A stretch of DNA of 64,000 bases from Luteimonas sp. 9C. Its GTDB lineage: Bacteria > Pseudomonadota > Gammaproteobacteria > Xanthomonadales > Xanthomonadaceae. The notes beneath the pieces were generated by a model. That model was given only the letters and a program-made list of their open reading frames with translations. It did no database searches and had not been told where the DNA came from. The translations under genes were made by a program, and so were the position numbers. Below, piece after piece: positions 34,220 through 42,198 of this stretch (its first letter is position 1; every line of letters starts with the position of its first letter). The DNA lies in the NCBI RefSeq assembly GCF_902506295.1, contig NZ_LR733312.1, forward strand, positions 665,064 to 729,063, given 5' to 3'.

Positions 34220-36253
34220 TCAACCCTGCGCAGGCTTCTCCGCCGCCGGCTGTGCAGCCGGAGCAGCTGCAGGCGCAGGCGACTGCGCGGACGCGGGCGC
34301 GGTCCAGCCGCAGGTCTTGCCTTCGTTCTGCTGGGTCAGCCAGGCCTGCAGCGGCGCGAAGTATTCGAGCACCGGCGCGGCATCCATCTGCTCGCCGCCG
34401 GTCAGTTCCTTCAGCGTCTGCTGCCACGGCTGGCTGTTGCCCTTCTCGAGCATCGCCCAGAACTTCTCGCCGGCGGCCTTGTTGCCGTAGAAGCTGCACT
34501 CGTTCAGCGGGCCGGTGTGGCCGGACGCATCGCACAGCGCCTTGTAGAACTGGAACTGCAGCACGTGCGACAGGAAGTAGCGCGTATAGGGCGTATTGCC
34601 CGGCACGTGGTACTTGGCGCCGGCGTCGAAGAACTCCTCGCCGCGCGCGGTCGCCGGGGCGACGCCCTGGTACTGCGCCTTGAGCGACCACCACGCGCTG
34701 TTGTAGTTCTCCGGCGTGATCGAGCCGTCGAACACGCCCCAGCGCCAGCGGTCGATCATCAGGCCGAACGGCAGGAACGACACCTTCGCCAGCGCCATGC
34801 GCATCTGCGAATTGACCAGCGATTCCTGCGTCTGCTGCTGCGCGCCGACAAGACCGATCGACTGCAGGTACTGCGGCGTCATCGACAGCACGATGGTGTC
34901 GCCGATCGCCTCGTGGAAGCCGTCGTGCGCGCCGCTCTGGAACAGCGGCGGGCGGCCGTTGTAGGCGAGGTAGTAATAGACGTGGCCGAGCTCGTGGTAG
35001 ATCGTCGTGAAGTCTTCCTCGTTCGGCTTGGTGCACATCTTGGTGCGCACGTCGGGCTGCCCGTCGATCTTGACGCCCATGTCCCAGGCGCTGGCGTGGC
35101 AGACCACATCGCGGTCGCGCGGCTTCACGAACTGGGTGTTGGTCCAGAAGCTGGCGGGCAGCGCGGGCATGCCGAGCGAGGTGTAGAAGTCCTGCGCCCG
35201 TTCGTTCATGCGCTTGGCGTTGTCCACCTGCGCGGCATGGGCGATGTCGGCGCGGCGGTCGGAGTCGATCAGCGCGTTTTCCTTGACCATCCGCTCGTTG
35301 AGCTGGGTCTGGTAATCGCGCTCCAGCGCTCCGGTGATGTCGAGATCGCCGGCGTCGGGGTAGGGCTGCAGCACATCCCAGAGATTGCCCCAGTCCTGCT
35401 GCCACATGTTGCCCATCAGATGCGCCGGCAGCAGGCCGCCGTCGACGGTGCCGCGGCCCGGATATCGCGCTTCGAGGCGCGTGCGCGTGTAGCAGTGCAG
35501 CTGTTCGTAGAGCGGCTTGACCTGGTTCCACAACCGGTCGGTCTCGGCGGCGAGCTCGGCCGGGGGCATGTCGTAGCCCGAGCGCCACGCTTCGCCGGCG
35601 TCGGCGAAGCCGAGATCGCGCGCGCCCTCGTTGACCAGTTCGACGAAGCGCGTGTAGTCACCGCGCATGGGCTGGGCGATCGTGTGCCAGCCCTGCCAGG
35701 CGTCGAGCTGCGCGTCGTAGTCACGGCTGCTGCGCAGCACGTCTTCCAGCTGGCCCAGCTGGCGGCACTGGCGGGCTTCGCCTTCGCCGGTGCAGTAGAC
35801 GCCCTTGCCGTAGGTGCCTTCCATCTTCGACGCAATCTTCGTCAGCTCGGCGAGATGCTCGGGATTGCGCGGCGGCGGCATGGAGGCGCCGAGCTTGAGC
35901 AGGTTGATCGCGCGCGCGGTCTCCGGCGACATCTGCTGGCCTTCGAACTTGCGCGCCTGCTCGATCCAGCTGTTGAGCTGGGCGAGATAGCGCTCGTTGT
36001 ATTTGGCCGCCAGCAACTGGCTGTCGTCGTTGATGTACGTCGCCGACAGCCACTGCGAAGCGGTCAGCTCGGGCATCAACGTGCTGACTTCTGCGTTGAC
36101 ACGGGCGATGAACTGGTCGGCGGTCTCGCCGGCCGGCGCGGCGGGCGCGCCCGCGGTCGCGGCGGTGTCGGGCGATTCGGAGCGGTTGCAGCCGGCGAGC
36201 GTCAGGCTCGCGGCGACGGCCAGGGCGAGCAGGGTGGTGTGGGACTTCTTCAC
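34220..36253 (-). CDS. M2-family dipeptidyl carboxypeptidase (ACE-like) lipoprotein
   Basis: 677 residues. The N-terminus is a lipoprotein signal (LAVAASLTLAGC, Cys at 22), so the enzyme is predicted to be attached to a membrane facing the periplasm. The zinc site HELGH lies in TTIYHELGHVYYYLAY, and the third ligand Glu in GFHEAIGDT 24 residues later, both diagnostic of peptidase family M2 (angiotensin-converting enzyme). A Pro/Ala linker joins it to a tail rich in Ala/Gln at the C-terminus. Bacterial ACE-like enzymes of Xanthomonas cleave C-terminal dipeptides. It is monocistronic, with its own terminator. Confidence 0.95.
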   Translation of the reverse strand: MKKSHTTLLALAVAASLTLAGCNRSESPDTAATAGAPAAPAGETADQFIARVNAEVSTLMPELTASQWLSATYINDDSQLLAAKYNERYLAQLNSWIEQARKFEGQQMSPETARAINLLKLGASMPPPRNPEHLAELTKIASKMEGTYGKGVYCTGEGEARQCRQLGQLEDVLRSSRDYDAQLDAWQGWHTIAQPMRGDYTRFVELVNEGARDLGFADAGEAWRSGYDMPPAELAAETDRLWNQVKPLYEQLHCYTRTRLEARYPGRGTVDGGLLPAHLMGNMWQQDWGNLWDVLQPYPDAGDLDITGALERDYQTQLNERMVKENALIDSDRRADIAHAAQVDNAKRMNERAQDFYTSLGMPALPASFWTNTQFVKPRDRDVVCHASAWDMGVKIDGQPDVRTKMCTKPNEEDFTTIYHELGHVYYYLAYNGRPPLFQSGAHDGFHEAIGDTIVLSMTPQYLQSIGLVGAQQQTQESLVNSQMRMALAKVSFLPFGLMIDRWRWGVFDGSITPENYNSAWWSLKAQYQGVAPATARGEEFFDAGAKYHVPGNTPYTRYFLSHVLQFQFYKALCDASGHTGPLNECSFYGNKAAGEKFWAMLEKGNSQPWQQTLKELTGGEQMDAAPVLEYFAPLQAWLTQQNEGKTCGWTAPASAQSPAPAAAPAAQPAAEKPAQG

Positions 36254-36366
36254 GGACAGCTTCCGGTCAGCTTGGGAACCGGGAGGCTAGTGCGGCGGCT
36301 GCGCGCTCGCAAGTGAATCGGAAGCCGACATCCGGGCGGAGGCGCATCGCGATGATGCGCAGGTTG

Positions 36367-36900
36367 TCATCCGGCGGGTTCCGTCGGGACCCGGCCCTGC
36401 GCTCCGGTGGGCAGCAGCGCACGCGCCACCAGCCACGCGCGTGCATCGTCCGCGTCGTGCTCGAACCAGGCGCGGGCCGAGCCCAGCCGGAAGGTGTAGC
36501 CCCAGGTGTCCATGTCCGCCATCAGGCGATCGCGACCGACGCCGGGCAGGGCATCGGCCAGGACGATCTGCAGATAGCAGGTCGCGTCTTCCTCTTCGAC
36601 GGAGTCGGTCGCATCGGTGTGCACGGCGGCGCGGCGCTCGACCGGGAGCACGATCAGGTGCCCGGCCTCGTGCAGCATCGAATGCACCGGCGTATCGCCG
36701 CGCGCATGGACGTCGGTGCCGATGATGCCCGCTTCGGGCGCGCCCCAGTAACTGCCCGGGATCGGCGCGCCGTCGGCGACGCGATGCAGGGTCAATCCGT
36801 AGCCCGCGAGCAGTGCGGCCGGTGCGTCGAAGCCGATGTCCGCTAAGCACAGCACGGTCGCGGCCGGAGCGGCCGCATCGGAAGTGCGCGGGGCGTCCAC
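36367..36900 (-). CDS. Hypothetical HEAGH-motif protein in the min operon
   Basis: 177 residues, no signal peptide and no membrane helix. Residues 76-81 give LHEAGH, followed 26 residues further by EEEDATCYLQ. HExxH with a downstream EExxA pattern resembles the ImmA/IrrE type of gluzincin, so a zinc protease fold is possible, but overall similarity cannot be judged here. WGAPEAGIIG and MDTWGYTFRLGSARAWFE look conserved in style. It starts 9 bases after the minE stop and so is probably co-transcribed with minCDE. Substrate and role are unknown. Confidence 0.8.
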   Translation of the reverse strand: MDAPRTSDAAAPAATVLCLADIGFDAPAALLAGYGLTLHRVADGAPIPGSYWGAPEAGIIGTDVHARGDTPVHSMLHEAGHLIVLPVERRAAVHTDATDSVEEEDATCYLQIVLADALPGVGRDRLMADMDTWGYTFRLGSARAWFEHDADDARAWLVARALLPTGAQGRVPTEPAG

Positions 36901-36909
36901 GGCGACGGC

Positions 36910-37173
36910 TCAGGCGGTGGCCTGACGCTCCTCGGGCAGCGCGACCGAAATGTCGAGCACGTCGTGGTCGCCGTCCTTGACCAGGTCCACCTTGACCGCT
37001 TCGACGTCGATGCTGACGTACTTGCGGATCACCTCGAGCAGCTCGCGCTGCAGCAGCGGCAGGTAGTCCGGCGCGCCACGGTTGGTGCGTTCCTGGGCGA
37101 CGATGATGCGCAGCCGGTCCTTCGCGATCGAGGCGGTGTTCTTCTTCGGCTTGAGGAAATCGAACATACCCAT
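36910..37173 (-). CDS. minE: Cell division topological specificity factor MinE
   Basis: 87 residues. MinE stimulates the MinD ATPase and drives pole-to-pole oscillation. The membrane-binding start [20 protein letters not shown], the MinD-contact helix [10 protein letters not shown], and the dimer domain with [13 protein letters not shown] are conserved. It begins 2 bases after the minD stop. Confidence 0.97.
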   Translation of the reverse strand: MGMFDFLKPKKNTASIAKDRLRIIVAQERTNRGAPDYLPLLQRELLEVIRKYVSIDVEAVKVDLVKDGDHDVLDISVALPEERQATA

Positions 37174-37175
37174 GA

Positions 37176-37985
37176 TCAGCCTCCGAACAGCTTGCTGAAG
37201 AAGCCCTTCTTGTCGATGGCGGTGAAGCGCATCGGGCGCTCCTGGCCCAGCAGGCGCGCGACGGCATCGTCGTAGGCCTGGCCGGCGTTCGATTCGGCCG
37301 ACAGGATCACCGGCTCGCCCTTGTTGGATGCATTGAGCACGTCGCCCGATTCGGGAATCACGCCGATCGTCTTCAGGCCCAGCACTTCCTCCACGTCGGT
37401 GATCGACAGCATCTCGCCGGTCTCGACGCGCGCGGGGCTGTAGCGGGTGAGCAGCAGGTGTTCCTGCACGCGCTCGCCGTTCTCGGCGCGGCGCGTCTTG
37501 GACTGCAGCAGGCCGATGACGCGATCGGAGTCGCGCACCGACGAGACTTCGGGGTTGACGACCACGACGGCGCGATCGGCAAAATACATCGCCAGGAACG
37601 CACCCTTCTCGATGCCGGCCGGCGAATCGCAGACGATGTATTCGAAGCCGTCGTCGGCGAGTTCCTTGAGCACGCGCTCCACGCCTTCGGTGGTCAGCGC
37701 GTCCTTGTCGCGGGTCTGCGACGCGGCCAGCACGTACAGGTTGTCGAACCGCTTGTCCTTGATCAGCGCCTGCTTGAGCGACGCTTCTCCCTGCACCACG
37801 TTGACGAGGTCGTACACCACGCGGCGCTCGCAGCCCATGATCAGGTCGAGGTTGCGCAGGCCCACGTCGAAGTCCACGACCGCCGTGCGCTTGCCCTGCC
37901 GGGCAAGGCCGATCGCGATGCTGGCACTGCTGGTGGTCTTGCCGACGCCGCCCTTGCCCGAGGTGACTACGATAATTTCAGCCAA
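37176..37985 (-). CDS. minD: Septum site-determining protein MinD
   Basis: 269 residues. MinD is a membrane-associated P-loop ATPase that recruits MinC and MinE. The deviant Walker A motif [12 protein letters not shown] lies at residues 10-21, [15 protein letters not shown] follows, and the C-terminal amphipathic helix [10 protein letters not shown] is the membrane-targeting sequence. The minC stop lies 24 bp upstream. Gene order minC-minD-minE is standard. Confidence 0.98.
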   Translation of the reverse strand: MAEIIVVTSGKGGVGKTTSSASIAIGLARQGKRTAVVDFDVGLRNLDLIMGCERRVVYDLVNVVQGEASLKQALIKDKRFDNLYVLAASQTRDKDALTTEGVERVLKELADDGFEYIVCDSPAGIEKGAFLAMYFADRAVVVVNPEVSSVRDSDRVIGLLQSKTRRAENGERVQEHLLLTRYSPARVETGEMLSITDVEEVLGLKTIGVIPESGDVLNASNKGEPVILSAESNAGQAYDDAVARLLGQERPMRFTAIDKKGFFSKLFGG

Positions 37986-38009
37986 AACACATCTCCTGGT
38001 GTGTCGCCG

Positions 38010-38792
38010 TCACTCGAGTGCGGCGATCTTCAATTCGTCATGCTCCAGCCAGACCTGGACGGCCTTGCCATGGAGTTCGCGGGGAATATCGTCCAGCACT
38101 TTGTAGTGGCCCGCTACTGCGACCAGCTCGGCATGGAAACTGCGGCAGAAGATACGCGCAGTCGGACTGCCCTGTGCGCCTGCCAGTGCACGGCCCCGCA
38201 ACGGGCCGTAAATATGGATCGAACCGTCGGCGATCACCTCGGCGCCGGCGCCGACCGAGGACAGCACGGTCAGGTCGCGGTTCTGGGCGTAGAGCTGCTG
38301 GCCCGAACGCACCGAGCCGGCCTGGATCAGGCCCGGTTCCACGGCGGCGGTGGCCGGTGCCGGCTTCGGGGCCACGGGCGGCGCGGGTTCCGGCGTCGGC
38401 GCGGGACGCGATGGTGCGGGCGCGGGCGCCGCGTCGGCGTTTTCGTACTGGGCGCGGAATTTCGACAGCACCGGCAGATCCAGTGCTTCGGCGAGCGCCG
38501 CATTGGCCGGGCTGCCCCAGGCCAGGGCCACCGGCAGCGCGCCGGCGTCGCGCAGCGCATCGATCAGCGCCTGCGCGGTCGTCGCGTCGGGCAGTTCAGC
38601 CAGGCCGCCGAAATCCAGGATCACCGCGGCGCGGTCGAAGAGCTTGGGCGCGCGCGCGACGCGGCTGCGCATTTCCTCGGCCAGGCGGGCGACATCGAGC
38701 ATGCGCACGCGCAGGTTGGCGATGCCGACCTGGCCGATCTTCAGTTCGCCGGCCGGTTCGAAATCGGCGGCGGGAGCAGGGCGGGACGCCAT
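38010..38792 (-). CDS. minC: Septum site-determining protein MinC
   Basis: 260 residues. MinC blocks FtsZ ring formation away from midcell. The N-terminal FtsZ-binding domain (about 1-110, with VILDFGGLAELPD) is joined by a Pro/Ala linker (about 120-155) to the C-terminal beta-helix domain (VRSGQQLYAQNRDLTVLSSVGAGAEVIADG..., IYGPLRGRALAGAQG), which binds MinD. The start ATG overlaps the stop of the upstream acetyltransferase by one base (TGATG), which supports MASRPAPAADF as the N-terminus. Confidence 0.96.
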   Translation of the reverse strand: MASRPAPAADFEPAGELKIGQVGIANLRVRMLDVARLAEEMRSRVARAPKLFDRAAVILDFGGLAELPDATTAQALIDALRDAGALPVALAWGSPANAALAEALDLPVLSKFRAQYENADAAPAPAPSRPAPTPEPAPPVAPKPAPATAAVEPGLIQAGSVRSGQQLYAQNRDLTVLSSVGAGAEVIADGSIHIYGPLRGRALAGAQGSPTARIFCRSFHAELVAVAGHYKVLDDIPRELHGKAVQVWLEHDELKIAALE

Positions 38793-39385
38793 CAGGCTTT
38801 CGTCTCCTCGGGGGTGCGGACGGGCACGCGGGGGCGGCCCAGCCAGGGTTCGTCGGGCAACACGCCGCCGTAGGTCTCGCGCACCCAGGGATAGCTGCAC
38901 AGGTCCTTGACCAGCATCGAGGCCCGGATGCCGCTGCCGGGCATCACGTGCTGCCCGACCTCGCGGAAGCCGAAGCTGCCATGGAACAGGCGGACCGGGT
39001 CGTTGTCGTGTTCGAGGAACACTTCACAGGTCAGCAGGGGATGTCGCACCTCGGCGTAACTCTGCACGTCGGCATAGAACGCGCGGCCCACGCCACCGCC
39101 GCGGCGGCGGCTGGCGACGACGACGCGGTCGATGTAGAAGAAGTCGGAATAGTGCGACTGGAACCAGCGGAAGTTGCTGCTCTCGTGATCGCTGCCGGCA
39201 CCGAAGCCGATCAGGAATCCCACCATCACCGAATCGCGCTCGGCGACCCGGAAATACTCCGCGGTGTCGTGCAGATGCCGAAGACGGGCCGCATCCAGCG
39301 GCAGGATCGAGGGACCGGCGGCGTTGTTGAGTTCGAGGATGGAATCCAGCTCGTGCGCATGCACGTCGCGGACGACGATCGACAT
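38792..39385 (-). CDS. GNAT-family N-acetyltransferase
   Basis: 197 residues. The GNAT fold is shown by YIDRVVVASRRRGGGVGRAFY, with the acetyl-CoA-binding RxxGxG/A loop, and by a C-terminal GFREVGQHVM segment. The N-terminus MSIVVRDVHAHELDSILELNN is typical of the domain start. The substrate is unknown. Its stop codon overlaps the minC start, so it heads the min operon. It is divergent from the histidine kinase gene, with a 178-bp gap holding the promoters of both. Confidence 0.9.
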   Translation of the reverse strand: MSIVVRDVHAHELDSILELNNAAGPSILPLDAARLRHLHDTAEYFRVAERDSVMVGFLIGFGAGSDHESSNFRWFQSHYSDFFYIDRVVVASRRRGGGVGRAFYADVQSYAEVRHPLLTCEVFLEHDNDPVRLFHGSFGFREVGQHVMPGSGIRASMLVKDLCSYPWVRETYGGVLPDEPWLGRPRVPVRTPEETKA

Positions 39386-39563
39386 TCCAGACTCCAGAGA
39401 CTACCGATGAACGCGCGAGACGACCGGTCGCGGCGCTCCTGCCGCTGCGCGTCGCACAGGCCCGGATTATTGCATGCCGGGGATCGCCGGGCGACCGGCG
39501 ACGCGCGTGCCGGCATGACTTCAGGCCCGTCCGGAGACCGCTGCATGTGCCTAACATGCCGGC

Positions 39564-40778
39564 ATGCTCCGTGATCTGAACCACAACCGTCTCCTGCGCA
39601 TCGCCGGCCTGTTCACCTGGGCGATGATCGGCTTGCCGCTGCTGATGCTGTCGCTGGCGCCGGTAGAGCAGTTGACCGATGGCGGCATGCGGCTGGCGCT
39701 CGACAGCTGGCCGACCTGGGCCGCCTGGGCCGTGTTCGGCATGAGCTACGCCTGGCTGACCCGGGGGCTGGGCGAGCGTCGGATCCGCGCGTTCGATCAC
39801 CTGCTGGTGCTGCTGCTGGCGGGCAGTGCGATCGCGATCAGCTACTACAGCCAGAGTGGCCTGGGCAGCATCCTGTTGATGGTGGTGGCCTGCGTACTGC
39901 CCTGGCTGCTGCCCCTGTGGGTGGGCGTGGCGCTGCTGGTGGCCTGCGAGTTCGTGATCGTGCCGGTCTACGTGCGCGGCTTCGATTTCACCTGGTCGGA
40001 GGCCGTGTTGCAGGCCGCCCTGTATGTCGGCTTCACCGGCTTCGCGTTCGTCACCGGTTTCGTGGGCCACCAGCAGGCGCAGGCGCGCGAGGAACAGCGC
40101 CGGCTCAACGCCGAACTGCGCGCGACCCGCGCCCTGCTGGCCGAGAGCGTGCGGGTGAACGAACGCACCCGCATCTCGCGCGAACTGCACGATCTGCTCG
40201 GTCACCACCTCACCGCGCTGAGCCTGAATCTCGAGATCGCCAGTCATCTGGCCAGCGGCCAGGCCCAGGAGCATGTGGGGCAGGCGCAGACCCTGGCCAA
40301 GCTGCTGCTCAGCGACGTGCGCGAGGCGGTGAGCCAGCTGCGCGACGACGATGCGATCGACATGCGCGCGACGCTGCTGCCGTTGGCCGAACATGTGCCC
40401 AGTCTGCAGGTCGACATGCAGCTGCCGGTGCAGTTCGTCGTCGACGATCCCGAGCGCGCGCACGTGCTGCTGCGCTGCACGCAGGAGATCATCACCAACG
40501 CCGTGCGCCACTCCGGCGCCAGCCTGCTGCGCCTGCGCTACAGCCAGGACCGCGACACGATCCGGGTCGATGCGCGCGACGACGGGCGTGGCGCCGAGGC
40601 GGCGCGGATCGGCAACGGCCTGACCGGCATGCGCGAGCGGCTGGCCGCGTACGGCGGCACGCTGCAGGTGGAGACCGCGCCGGGCAGCGGTTTCGTCCTG
40701 AAGCTGGAACTGCCGCTGGCGGATGCGACCGGGCTGCGCGATGCTGCGCGCCGGGGCGAAGCGCAGTCGCCGGCATGA
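39564..40778 (+). CDS. Sensor histidine kinase, NarL/DesK-type (HisKA_3)
   Basis: 404 residues. Six or so hydrophobic segments fill about residues 10-170, with no large periplasmic domain, as in DesK-like membrane sensors. A coiled coil (QAQAREEQRRLNAELRAT) leads to the dimerisation domain ERTRISRELHDLLGHHLTAL with the phosphorylated His, then the HATPase domain with the N-box QEIITNAVRHSG and G-box DARDDGRGAE / GNGLTGMRERL. It pairs with the response regulator that begins 19 bp downstream. The signal is unknown; a membrane property is a reasonable guess from the DesK architecture. Confidence 0.95.
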   Translation: MLRDLNHNRLLRIAGLFTWAMIGLPLLMLSLAPVEQLTDGGMRLALDSWPTWAAWAVFGMSYAWLTRGLGERRIRAFDHLLVLLLAGSAIAISYYSQSGLGSILLMVVACVLPWLLPLWVGVALLVACEFVIVPVYVRGFDFTWSEAVLQAALYVGFTGFAFVTGFVGHQQAQAREEQRRLNAELRATRALLAESVRVNERTRISRELHDLLGHHLTALSLNLEIASHLASGQAQEHVGQAQTLAKLLLSDVREAVSQLRDDDAIDMRATLLPLAEHVPSLQVDMQLPVQFVVDDPERAHVLLRCTQEIITNAVRHSGASLLRLRYSQDRDTIRVDARDDGRGAEAARIGNGLTGMRERLAAYGGTLQVETAPGSGFVLKLELPLADATGLRDAARRGEAQSPA

Positions 40779-40797
40779 ATCCGCAATGGGAGGCACC

Positions 40798-41439
40798 ATG
40801 ATCCGAGTCTGCCTGGTCGACGACCAGACCCTGGTGCGCCAGGGCATCCGTTCGCTGCTCGCGCTCGACGGCGGCATCGAAGTGATCGCCGAGGCGTCCG
40901 ACGGCCGGCAGGCGGTCGAGACGATTCCCGAGGTCAAGCCCGACGTCGTGCTGATGGACATGCGCATGCCGGCAATGTCCGGGCTCGAGGCGATCCAGGC
41001 ACTGTCGCGCGCGGGCACGCTGCCGCCGACGATCATCCTCACCACGTTTGACGACGACCAGCTGGTGCTCGCGGGCCTGAAAGCCGGTGCCAAGGGGTAT
41101 CTGCTCAAGGACGTGTCGCTGGACCAGCTGGTCGGCGCGATCCGTACCGTGGCTGGCGGCGGCTCGCTGGTCCAGCCGGCCGTGACCCAGCGCCTGCTCA
41201 CGGGCCTGGAGCAGATGCGCAATGAATTCGTCAGCCTCGACAAGCCGGATCCGCTGACCGATCGCGAGACCGAGATCCTGCGGCTGATGGCCGGCGGTTT
41301 TTCCAACAAGGAAATCGCCAATTCGCTGGGCGTGGCGGAGGGCACGATCAAGAACCACGTGTCGAACATCCTGTCCAAGCTCGGCGTGCGCGACCGCACC
41401 CGGGCCGTACTCAAGGCCTTCGAATTGCAGCTCGTCTGA
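40798..41439 (+). CDS. LuxR/NarL-family response regulator
   Basis: 213 residues. The receiver domain (1-120) starts MIRVCLVDDQTLVRQG with acidic DD, the phospho-acceptor Asp lies in VVLMDMRMPAMSG, and Lys in GYLLKD. The LuxR helix-turn-helix is at about 148-213: LTDRETEILRLMAGGFSNKEIA, then GTIKNHVSNILSKLG. The start is set by GGGAGGC upstream of the ATG. The last 22 codons (41371-41436) are repeated twice more downstream in a 153-bp tandem array. The protein itself is complete. Confidence 0.96.
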   Translation: MIRVCLVDDQTLVRQGIRSLLALDGGIEVIAEASDGRQAVETIPEVKPDVVLMDMRMPAMSGLEAIQALSRAGTLPPTIILTTFDDDQLVLAGLKAGAKGYLLKDVSLDQLVGAIRTVAGGGSLVQPAVTQRLLTGLEQMRNEFVSLDKPDPLTDRETEILRLMAGGFSNKEIANSLGVAEGTIKNHVSNILSKLGVRDRTRAVLKAFELQLV

Positions 41440-41809
41440 CCGACAGGATGCCCGGCCCGTCGCAGCGCGACGGGCGTTCGAAGCGCCTGCGAACCTGCGG
41501 TTCGCGCGTAGGCGCTTCTCACCCTGTCCAAGCTCGGCGTGCGCGACCGCACCCGGGCCGTACTCAAGGCCTTCGAATTGCAGCTCGTCTGACCGACAGG
41601 ATGCCCGGCCCGCCGCAGCGCGACGGGCGTTCGAAGCGCCCGCGAACCCGCGGTTCGCGTGCAGGCGTTTCCCACCCTGTCCAAGCTCGGCGTGCGCGAC
41701 CGCACCCGGGCCGTACTCAAGGCCTTCGAATTGCAGCTCGTCATCCAAGCTCAGTCTGCGCGACCGTCCCCGGGCTGTGCCCGCGGGCTTCGAGTTGCCG
41801 CTGGTCTGA
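41371..41809 (+). repeat. Tandem repeat built from the response-regulator 3' end
   Basis: Unit 1 is 41371-41523, unit 2 is 41524-41676 (exactly 153 bp each), and unit 3 is a 66-bp part, 41677-41742. Each begins CTGTCCAAGCTCGGCGTGCG and contains the same 66 bases, encoding LSKLGVRDRTRAVLKAFELQLV; units 1 and 2 continue with a TGA stop and an 84-bp spacer. The 66-bp core is identical in all three copies, while the spacers differ at about seven positions. A fourth, diverged copy (41744-41809) still reads SKLSLRDRPRAVPAGFELPLV followed by TGA. The spacer holds an inverted repeat around GAAGCGCC / GGCGCTTC. No transposase or integrase is nearby. Confidence 0.97.
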
Positions 41810-42198
41810 TGGGCAGACCGCCCGGCATGCCGCAACGCCGTGCACGCCCGCCTGCACCTCAGGGCACGGCGTCGCAAGCCATTTCTATTCGCGAATTCAA
41901 GCCGCACGCCGGCCTGCACACCCCGGTGCGCCCGGAGGGTCACGACATCCGGAGTGCGTGCAGCGCGGCGCTTCGGCGCGCGCCGCACAGGGCGCGGGCG
42001 CCAGCAGGCGTTCGCAGTCCACAGACATCGCGTTTCTGAACATGCCCGGCCCGGCGGCAGCCCGATCCGGTGGGCACGACCGGTGACCGGACGCGTCCGT
42101 CGATTCGAGGCTTGAAGAGACTCGCCCGGTTACACGCAACTTGATACGATTGCCGGTCTGTGCCGCCTCAGGCCGGATTTGGTCCTGGAGAACTCTGA
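41810..42198. other. Gene-free spacer after the repeat array
   Basis: No gene is supported here. The first part looks like a further decayed spacer of the array, and near 42043 the sequence ATGCCCGGCCCGGCGGCAGC resembles the array spacer (ATGCCCGGCCCGCCGCAGC), so an older repeat remnant may extend to about 42080. The last 70 bp should hold the promoter of the next gene; no clear -35/-10 pair is seen. Confidence 0.5.

Noticed and set aside
41371-41742. CRISPR-like look of the 66-bp repeats with spacers
   Set aside because: Repeats are too long, spacers resemble each other, the repeat is coding sequence of the adjacent gene, and no cas gene is present.
41448-42086. Plus-strand open frame of 212 codons through the tandem array
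   Set aside because: Its internal repeats follow only from the 153-bp period being a multiple of three; there is no ribosome-binding site or domain.
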